DNA of 11,381 nucleotides. Origin: Clostridiaceae bacterium (GTDB lineage Bacteria > Bacillota > Clostridia > Saccharofermentanales > UBA5734). Below the pieces are notes generated by a model. That model ran no database searches. It was not told the DNA's origin and saw only the letters and a program-made list of their open reading frames with translations. Both the position numbers and the translations under genes were made by a program. Below are positions 6,494 to 11,381 of this stretch, in pieces. The stretch's first letter is position 1. Each line of letters starts with the position of its first letter. The stretch is from NCBI GenBank assembly GCA_012727965.1, contig JAAYFZ010000251.1, forward strand, positions 1 to 11,381. The letters are read 5' to 3'.

Positions 6494-8044
6494 ATGACTG
6501 AGAACCTGACTGAAAACCGCAGCTCTGAGAATAAGGGCCAGGTACCTCTTCTTGAGTTAAGAGGCGTCTGCGCCTCTGTTTCCGAGTTTTTCTCACTCAA
6601 GCAGATTCAGTTTGATATTCTGCCGGGTGAAGTCCATATGATCATGGGTGAAAACGGCTCGGGCAAATCATCGCTCATAAATGTCATTGCCGGTAATCTA
6701 TTACCGGATAGCGGCTTGATCTTCATAAACGGACAGCCGGTTACTATCAGCAACCCCGCCAGGGCAAAAGAGCTCGGCATCGCTACTACTTATCAATATG
6801 CCAACAGTTTTAATAATCTTACAGTCGCCGAAAACATTTATCTCGATCATCTGCCACTGCGAGGTCGTCTGCTTAAGTCAGTTGATTGGCTCAAGCTCTA
6901 TCGTGACGCTGATATCCTTCTCAAGAAGCTTGGATTCAACCTTGACAGCAGATTGCTCGTACGTAGGCTGAACATCGCCGAGAGACAGCTTATCGAAATA
7001 GCAAAAGCATATGTTTCTGATGCCAAGATCCTTGTTCTTGATGAACCGACGGCAACACTTACCGACCGCGAGGTCAACCTTCTATTTCGCATCATCGGCG
7101 AGTTTAAGAAAAAGGGCAGCGCTATTCTCTATGTGTCACACCGGGTAAATGAGATCCGCCGAATCGGCAATCGTCTGACCATCCTTCGAGACGGACGAAT
7201 CATAGTAACCGATAAGGTGGAGAATTTTGAGGCGCATGATATCGTAGGCCATATGAGTGGTCTTTCGTTCCGTGAGCGCTACCCTAAGCTGAATGTTCAG
7301 ACTGGCGAAGAAGTTTTGCGTGTCGATAAACTCTCATTCAAAACTGTACTCGACAATATCGGCTTCACACTTCATAAGCGGGAGATCCTTGGCATAACCG
7401 GACTGGTTGGTTCCGGCCGAACCATGATCGCCAAGTGTATCTTCGGCGCAATCAAACCAGACAATATTGAACTTCATCTACATGGAAAAGAAACTCATAT
7501 TAAATCTCCTGCTGATTCTATCAATAAGGGACTTGGTTATGTCTGTGAGGATAGATATATTGAGGGACTGTTCTCGGATATGAACCTGCCGATGAATATT
7601 ACAACGCCGGATTTTGTACTTGATGAATCCAAGCAGGTAATAAATCGTCATAGGGAAAACGCTATCACTAGAAAATATGTCAATAAACTGGTTATCAAAA
7701 CTAATTCTATCTTCGATAGAGTGAAAGAGCTCAGCGGCGGCAATCAGCAGAAGGTCCTGCTGTCGAAATGGATCTATTCCAGGTCGGACATTCTTATTCT
7801 TGATGAGCCGACGAGAGGCATCGATGTAGCGTCCAAGGTCGATCTCTACAATATAATTAATGAAATGCTGCGCCGTGACATCTCGATATTGTTCATCTCA
7901 TCTGATATTGATGAGATGGTCGGCATGTGCGATCGCGTATTAGTTCTCTATGGCGGCAATATTGCAGCTGAAATCCCCAGAAGTGAAGCTACTAGAGAAA
8001 AAATTATGTACTATGCTACCGGCAATTATTTGCTTGACGAATAG
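6494..8044 (+). CDS. Orphan double-domain sugar-type ABC ATPase (RbsA/MglA-like)
   Basis: A second fused ATPase of the CUT2 sugar-importer family, 516 aa. Domain 1 has Walker A GENGSGKSS (52-60), Gln101, a divergent signature LNIAERQ (159-165), Walker B ILVLDEP (179-185) and His216. Domain 2 has GLVGSGRT (303-310, Arg for Lys), a canonical LSGGNQQ (413-419), Walker B ILILDEP (433-439), and FISSD, where the H-loop His is Ser. It follows the DeoR-type gene by 97 bases with its own AAAGGA site and is probably cotranscribed with it. No permease or binding-protein gene accompanies it: birA follows convergently 29 bases later. It is clearly different from the importer's own ATPase, so it is not a recent duplicate. 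It may serve a permease elsewhere, act as an alternative motor for the neighbouring permease, or have a regulatory role; the sequence does not decide. Confidence 0.9.
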   Translation: MTENLTENRSSENKGQVPLLELRGVCASVSEFFSLKQIQFDILPGEVHMIMGENGSGKSSLINVIAGNLLPDSGLIFINGQPVTISNPARAKELGIATTYQYANSFNNLTVAENIYLDHLPLRGRLLKSVDWLKLYRDADILLKKLGFNLDSRLLVRRLNIAERQLIEIAKAYVSDAKILVLDEPTATLTDREVNLLFRIIGEFKKKGSAILYVSHRVNEIRRIGNRLTILRDGRIIVTDKVENFEAHDIVGHMSGLSFRERYPKLNVQTGEEVLRVDKLSFKTVLDNIGFTLHKREILGITGLVGSGRTMIAKCIFGAIKPDNIELHLHGKETHIKSPADSINKGLGYVCEDRYIEGLFSDMNLPMNITTPDFVLDESKQVINRHRENAITRKYVNKLVIKTNSIFDRVKELSGGNQQKVLLSKWIYSRSDILILDEPTRGIDVASKVDLYNIINEMLRRDISILFISSDIDEMVGMCDRVLVLYGGNIAAEIPRSEATREKIMYYATGNYLLDE

Positions 8045-8073
8045 CCGGATATTTTCAAGACAGCAATTTAAAT

Positions 8074-9075
8074 CTAAATGTAGCCGGCCAGTCCGCGCAC
8101 TGAGACCTCGCCGCTATGGCAAGTCTTAATTGAGCCATCATCCATCGTAACCGTTAAGTCACCACCAGCCGTCAGTCCTGATGCAAGGCCCTCCGCTGCT
8201 TCACCGCCGCCAGATACGCTGACTCTGCGCCCAAGCGTCACACAAGCCTGCCTATAACCTTCCATCCAGGATGGTTCTATATGTTTGGCTTCAAGCCCGC
8301 TCTCAAACTCATGAAAATTTCCGATCAGCTCATGCAAAATATCAATCAGAAGTCTGCCGCGATCATAGATCTGTCCGCTCTCGAGACGCAGCGATCCGGC
8401 AATATGCTTAATATCATCGGCAAAAGACGAGTTGTTGACATTTATGCCGATTCCGATAATGACTGCTCTAACCTGCATATCTTCCAATACAGTCTCAGTA
8501 AGGATACCGCAGATCTTGCGTCCTGACGGCATAGCCACTAGATCATTCGGCCACTTAATGCCAATTTCAATACCGGTATGCTTGACCAGCGCCCGCTGCA
8601 CACAGAGCCCGGCAAACAACGTCAGATTAGCAAGCCTGTCCGGGTTAGACTGAGGCCGCAGCATCACAGATAACCAGATACCGTTGTCAGGCTCAGATTG
8701 CCAGGTTCTTCCCAGTCTTCCTCTGCCTGCCAATTGTCTGTCAGCAACATATAGCGAAGTACCACTTAGTTTATCGACATCCCTTCTGGCAGCCAGATTG
8801 GTTGAATCGATCTCGCCGAAGAATTTAAGTCTGACATTTCGCAGAAGCTCGCTTCTATCCATCAGCTCACGTAGTTCACGCTCATTATATACAGTAGCAG
8901 TATCCTCAAGCTTATAGCCATGATGCTTCATGCTGACGATATTGTACCCCTGTGCACGTAGGCTGTTAATGGCCTTCCAGACGGCAGCCCTGGTGACATT
9001 CAGTTGATTGCTGATCACTTCACCGGAAACATAGCTGTCGCTATTTTTGAGAATTTTCAAAATTTCCTGCTTCAT
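8074..9075 (-). CDS. birA: Bifunctional biotin-[acetyl-CoA-carboxylase] ligase / biotin operon repressor
   Basis: Attaches biotin to the lysine of biotin carboxyl carrier domains through biotinyl-5'-AMP. The long form also represses biotin genes. It has 333 aa. An N-terminal winged helix (about 1-58: YVSGEVISNQLNVTRAAVWK, then SLRAQGYNIVS and HHGYKL) marks the repressor form. The catalytic domain has STN (91-93), the biotinyl-AMP loop GRGRLGRTW (117-125), KWPND (174-178), GRKICGILTE with its active Lys187, and IGIGINVN. An SH3-like C-terminal domain follows (about 282-333). GGAGG lies 6 bases before the ATG. It is convergent with the orphan ATPase and divergent from the hyd operon. No biotin biosynthesis or transport genes are adjacent. 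Confidence 0.95.
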   Translation of the reverse strand: MKQEILKILKNSDSYVSGEVISNQLNVTRAAVWKAINSLRAQGYNIVSMKHHGYKLEDTATVYNERELRELMDRSELLRNVRLKFFGEIDSTNLAARRDVDKLSGTSLYVADRQLAGRGRLGRTWQSEPDNGIWLSVMLRPQSNPDRLANLTLFAGLCVQRALVKHTGIEIGIKWPNDLVAMPSGRKICGILTETVLEDMQVRAVIIGIGINVNNSSFADDIKHIAGSLRLESGQIYDRGRLLIDILHELIGNFHEFESGLEAKHIEPSWMEGYRQACVTLGRRVSVSGGGEAAEGLASGLTAGGDLTVTMDDGSIKTCHSGEVSVRGLAGYI

Positions 9076-9100
9076 TGCCGCCTCCGTTTACAGCTAATTT

Positions 9101-9143
9101 TCGCTATGAAGCGATTGTAACATAATAGCAGCCCTATGATAAA
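9101..9143 (-). promoter_or_regulatory. Candidate birA promoter with an inverted repeat at the start site
   Basis: On the - strand, TTTATC (9138-9143) and an extended -10, TGT followed by TACAAT (hexamer at 9114-9119), are 18 bases apart. Transcription would start near 9107, about 30 bases before the ATG. A small inverted repeat, TCGCT (9101-9105) with AGCGA (9110-9114), covers that start point and could be an operator, but it does not match a BirA box I recognise. Confidence 0.4.
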
Positions 9144-9159
9144 CGTCAGCAGTATCAGC

Positions 9160-9188
9160 TTGACTATTATCGTTTCTTAATGCAGAAT
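9160..9188 (+). promoter_or_regulatory. Candidate promoter of the hyd maturation operon
   Basis: TTGACT (9160-9165) and CAGAAT (9183-9188) are separated by 17 bases. The predicted start, near 9195, would put the strong hairpin at 9200-9226 at the very 5' end of the RNA, about 190 bases before the first hyd gene. A weaker alternative, TTGTGC...TATACG near 9220-9249, would start inside the structured leader. Confidence 0.45.
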
Positions 9189-9254
9189 GTAAGCGATTAC
9201 GGCACGAGCTTGCAAGGCTTGTGCCGGTATCAGAAAACTAGATATACGAGTACA

Positions 9255-9294
9255 CCCTGATCGAGAAGGGACATAAGCCCTGATCAAGAAGGAG
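9255..9294 (+). repeat. Duplicated 15-16 nt element in the hyd leader
   Basis: CCCTGATCGAGAAGGGA (9255-9271) is repeated as CCCTGATCAAGAAGGAG (9278-9294), 23 bases apart start to start, with one difference within the first 15 bases. In RNA each copy can form a small hairpin (CCCU with AGGG in the first, CCU with AGG in the second). The exposed UGAUC/GAUCA loop sequences are complementary between copies and could kiss. As DNA, a 23-base spacing puts both copies on roughly the same helix face. Confidence 0.7.
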
Positions 9295-9340
9295 ACGTGC
9301 ATATCGGGAGAGGACAGCGGGGTCCTTCCTGACTGGCGTG

Positions 9341-9367
9341 CTTCTTCCCAGGTGGAAGAAGTTTTTT
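9341..9367 (+). terminator. Intrinsic terminator in the leader, just before the hyd operon
   Basis: CTTCTTCC (9341-9348) and GGAAGAAG (9354-9361) form a perfect 8-bp stem with a 5-nt loop, directly followed by six T (9362-9367). Only 7 bases separate the T run from the AAGGAGG of the first hyd gene. No gene ends upstream on this strand, so it most likely acts as a conditional stop for the hyd transcript. Confidence 0.85.
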
Positions 9368-9386
9368 GTTTATCAAGGAGGCTAAT

Positions 9387-9641
9387 ATGTCCAGGATCGC
9401 AGTTATCAGTGCAATCCTCGAAGAACCATCACACTCACAGAAGCAATTCAACAATATCATTTCTGAGTATCAGCATATTGTTCGCGGCCGTATGGGTATT
9501 CCCTTCGATCACGAGAATATGGCGGTCATCAGTCTGACTCTGGTGGGCAGGATGGATGAAATCAACAGCCTGACGGGAAAATTGGGCAGTCTGCCCGGCG
9601 TTCAGGTAAAAGCAGCTATATCCCGTAAAGAGATCGAATGA
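9387..9641 (+). CDS. TM1266-family small protein, putative iron-only hydrogenase system regulator
   Basis: 84-aa protein of the TM1266 family, commonly found beside the [FeFe]-hydrogenase maturation genes and named a putative iron-only hydrogenase system regulator. Its biochemical role is not established. It looks like a small alpha-beta (ACT/NikR-C-like) domain: RIAVISAILEEP, then VRGRMGIPF, MAVISLTLVG, INSLTGKLGSLPGVQVKAAIS. There is no separate DNA-binding region. The start is ATG 9387, because AAGGAGG lies 5 bases upstream. A longer in-frame start (TTG 9366) would fall inside the terminator T run. hydG starts 10 bases after its stop, so the two are cotranscribed. Confidence 0.9.
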   Translation: MSRIAVISAILEEPSHSQKQFNNIISEYQHIVRGRMGIPFDHENMAVISLTLVGRMDEINSLTGKLGSLPGVQVKAAISRKEIE

Positions 9642-9651
9642 GAGGCTCTTT

Positions 9652-11049
9652 ATGCAATCAAAAACCGTACCTTTTATCAACAAGCCGCAGATGCAGGCCT
9701 GGCTTGACGAGGCCAGACTAGCTGATCACAGCAAAATCGATGAGATCCTGGAAAAAGCAGCCAATTTTGAGGGACTGACCCACAAAGAGGTGGCTGTGCT
9801 GCTTACTATGGATTCGTCTGACCATGAAGACAAACTATTTGAAGTCGCACGCAAGATCAAGGAGCATATCTACGGACAACGCATCGTCATGTTCGCACCG
9901 CTCTATATCAGCGACTATTGTGTCAACAATTGCAGCTATTGCGGCTATCAGCATGATCATCAATTCAACCGCAAAATTCTGACACAGGATGAAATAAGAC
10001 TAGAGACTGAAGCAATTATCGATATCGGCCATAAGCGAATCGCGCTTGAAGCCGGTGAGGATGATGATAAGGCAAGTCTTGATTATATTATTGAATCGAT
10101 CAAAACGATTTACGATACCAAATCAGGCAACGGCGAAATACGCCGTGTCAACGTTAATATCGCCGCTACCACAGTTGATAACTACAAGCGCTTGAAGGAA
10201 GCGGGCATCGGTACATATATTCTATTTCAGGAGTCCTATGATCCTGATGTTTACGCAGAATATCACAAATCAGGTCCTAAGAGTGACTACTATTGGCACT
10301 CAATGGCCTTCGACAGAGCTCAGCAGGCAGGAATCGATGATGTCGGCGGCGGTGCACTGTTCGGACTTGGCGACCCGCTGTTTGAAGTTCTCGGTCTTAT
10401 GCTGCATCAGGAATATCTCGAAGAAAATTATGGTGTCGGTTTCCACACGATTTCTGTTCCCCGAATCAGACCGGCAAAAGGCAGCTCCAATAAATATCCC
10501 CATGCTCCTGACGATGAACTCTTCCGCCGGCTTGTAGCGATCATCAGACTCGCGGTGCCTTATACCGGTATCATTATTTCGACTAGAGAATCAGCTGCCA
10601 TGCGCAAAGAACTCATCGACTGTGGCATAACTCAGCTTAGTGCTGACTCAGCAGTCGGTGTCGGTGGCTATCGTGTCAATAAAATGAAAAGGCAAGCTGC
10701 TGAGGTTCAGTTCAGCCGTTGTGATGAGCGCAGCACTTCACAGGTCATAGACTGGATGCTCGATGAAGAGCTGATACCCAGCTATTGCACAGCCTGTTAT
10801 CGCAAATGCCGTACTGGCGACCGCTTCATGCATCTGGCTAAGAGCGGCCAAATCAAGAATGTCTGTCAGCCAAATGCCCTGGCAACATTAGCAGAGTATC
10901 TGCTCGACTATGGCGACGAAGAACTACAGGCAAAAGGCTTCGAGCTGATCAATCGTGAAATCGATTCTATTGAACGCGATGATATCCGTAGTATCGCGCG
11001 AAAAACACAGGACGATATAAAACAAGGTAAGAGGGATATATTCTTATGA
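9652..11049 (+). CDS. hydG: [FeFe]-hydrogenase maturase HydG (radical SAM tyrosine lyase)
   Basis: HydG cleaves tyrosine to p-cresol and dehydroglycine and makes the CO and CN ligands of the H-cluster iron. 465 aa, full length for the family. The radical-SAM cluster motif is CVNNCSYCGY (Cys90, 94 and 97, CX3CX2C), with APLYISDYC before it. The HydG-specific C-terminal cluster motif is exactly CX2CX22C (Cys379, 382 and 405; YCTACYRKCRTGDRFM). This distinguishes it from ThiH, which lacks the C-terminal auxiliary-cluster cysteines. Other family stretches include ALEAGED, NVNIAATT, FQESYDPDVYAEYHKSGPKSDY and VPRIRPAKGS. AGAGG precedes ATG 9652. The stop overlaps the hydF start by 4 bases (ATGA). 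It acts in the cytoplasm with HydF as scaffold. Confidence 0.97.
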   Translation: MQSKTVPFINKPQMQAWLDEARLADHSKIDEILEKAANFEGLTHKEVAVLLTMDSSDHEDKLFEVARKIKEHIYGQRIVMFAPLYISDYCVNNCSYCGYQHDHQFNRKILTQDEIRLETEAIIDIGHKRIALEAGEDDDKASLDYIIESIKTIYDTKSGNGEIRRVNVNIAATTVDNYKRLKEAGIGTYILFQESYDPDVYAEYHKSGPKSDYYWHSMAFDRAQQAGIDDVGGGALFGLGDPLFEVLGLMLHQEYLEENYGVGFHTISVPRIRPAKGSSNKYPHAPDDELFRRLVAIIRLAVPYTGIIISTRESAAMRKELIDCGITQLSADSAVGVGGYRVNKMKRQAAEVQFSRCDERSTSQVIDWMLDEELIPSYCTACYRKCRTGDRFMHLAKSGQIKNVCQPNALATLAEYLLDYGDEELQAKGFELINREIDSIERDDIRSIARKTQDDIKQGKRDIFL

Positions 11050-11381
11050 AAGCAGATAATAGCGGTCGTTCACATGATAACAGCCTGATGACAGCGCCCA
11101 TGGCCAGCAGACGGCATATCGCGATTTTCGGCGCAACCAATGCCGGTAAGTCAACTCTGTTCAACCTTCTGCTTGGTCAGGAGATGTCAATCGTCTCAAG
11201 TCAGCACGGCACCACTACTGATCCCGTTATCAAAAGCATGGAACTGCTAGGTTACGGCCCGATCGCTTTGATCGATACAGCCGGGTTAAATGACAGAAGC
11301 GAGCTCGGCAGTAAGAGAGTTCACCGCAGCAGACAGATGCTCTCAAGAGCTGATGCCGCGATCTATGTAGCTGATGCCGCC
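11046..11381 (+). CDS. hydF: [FeFe]-hydrogenase maturation GTPase HydF, N-terminal part
   Basis: HydF is the GTPase scaffold that carries the diiron precursor of the H-cluster to the apo-hydrogenase. The first 112 codons are visible, and the gene runs off the window end. G1/P-loop GATNAGKST is at residues 29-37, the G2 Thr lies in HGTTTDPV (about 54-61), and G3 is DTAGLND (77-83), followed by LGSKRVHRSRQMLSRADAAIYV. The combination ATNAGKS plus GTTTDPV is characteristic of HydF among TrmE/Era-like GTPases. ATG 11046 overlaps the hydG stop (ATGA), so translation is probably coupled. The alternative starts Met15 and Met19 would also keep the whole G domain. The dimerisation and cluster-binding Cys domains lie beyond the window. 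Confidence 0.93.
   Translation, partial: MKADNSGRSHDNSLMTAPMASRRHIAIFGATNAGKSTLFNLLLGQEMSIVSSQHGTTTDPVIKSMELLGYGPIALIDTAGLNDRSELGSKRVHRSRQMLSRADAAIYVADAA

Larger units (their letters stand above)
9195..9371 (+). ncRNA. Structured leader RNA of the hyd operon, possible riboswitch or attenuator
   Basis: Between the candidate promoter and TM1266 the + strand folds into several elements. (a) A 10-bp stem, CGGCACGAGC (9200-9209) with 9217-9226, including one G-U pair and a 7-nt loop. (b) A closing stem GATAT (9241-9245) with ATATC (9301-9305), continued after a bulge by GTAC (9250-9253) with GTGC (9297-9300). It encloses two near-identical small hairpins of the CCCTGATC-AGAAGG type. (c) AGGAC (9311-9315 region) with GTCCT (9322-9326). 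(d) A perfect intrinsic terminator at 9341-9367. The terminator lies between the promoter and the ribosome binding site of the first gene, as in transcription attenuators. I do not recognise a known riboswitch class; this is a structural inference by eye. Confidence 0.5.

Noticed and set aside
8045..8073. Terminator between the convergent orphan ATPase and birA
   Set aside because: The 29-base gap has no hairpin followed by a T run on either strand; only a direct repeat of TAGCCGG is present.
9195..9371. Known riboswitch or T-box leader
   Set aside because: I looked for the conserved cores of TPP, FMN, cobalamin, SAM-I, glycine, c-di-GMP-I, THF, ZTP and fluoride riboswitches and for the T-box sequence, and found none. 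A covariance search could still overturn this.
9366..9386. A longer start (TTG 9366) for the TM1266-type protein
   Set aside because: It falls inside the terminator T run and has no ribosome binding site, whereas ATG 9387 has AAGGAGG at 5 bases.
1..11381. CRISPR arrays, tRNA or rRNA genes, insertion sequences or phage genes
   Set aside because: No regularly spaced repeats, tRNA-like folds, transposase motifs or terminal inverted repeats were seen in the window.

Overview
The window looks like part of the chromosome of a strictly anaerobic, fermentative, Gram-positive bacterium, most likely a member of the Clostridia. The grounds are pyruvate formate-lyase, an [FeFe]-hydrogenase maturation operon, a Thr/Ala/Pro-rich lipoprotein linker, strong AGGAGG ribosome binding sites and moderate base composition. 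The class-level call is an inference; no 16S or other marker gene is present.

Layout. (1) Bases 2-1218, + strand: the 3' end of pyruvate formate-lyase (pflB) followed by its radical-SAM activase (pflA). The pflA reading frame appears broken near its start. (2) A bidirectional terminator at 1255-1301 separates pflA from a convergent operon. (3) Bases 1352-5300, - strand: a complete monosaccharide ABC importer in the order binding protein (chvE-like), double ATPase (mmsA-like), permease (mmsB-like). A GC-rich hairpin sits between the first two genes, and the last two overlap by one base. (4) Bases 5301-5610: a 310-bp divergent control region with a candidate importer promoter, a triple TTTCGTTT operator, a perfect 21-bp palindrome and a 14-bp palindrome. 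(5) Bases 5611-8044, + strand: a DeoR-family regulator and a second, orphan double-domain sugar-type ABC ATPase. (6) Bases 8074-9075, - strand: bifunctional biotin ligase/repressor birA. (7) Bases 9076-9386: a non-coding divergent region with a structured leader that ends in an intrinsic terminator just before the next operon. (8) Bases 9387 to the window end, + strand: a TM1266-type small protein, hydG, and the start of hydF.

How the genes fit together. The importer brings in a sugar, and the divergent DeoR-type protein is its probable local regulator. Sugar carbon goes through glycolysis to pyruvate, which PFL (activated by PflA) splits to acetyl-CoA and formate. The hyd genes build the H-cluster of an [FeFe]-hydrogenase that disposes of electrons as H2. 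The hydrogenase structural gene and hydE are not in this window.

The least explained signals are: the leader of the hyd operon, with duplicated 15-16 nt elements and an attenuator-like terminator; the orphan ATPase paired with a DeoR protein whose expected sugar-phosphate pocket residues are changed; and the frame break in pflA.
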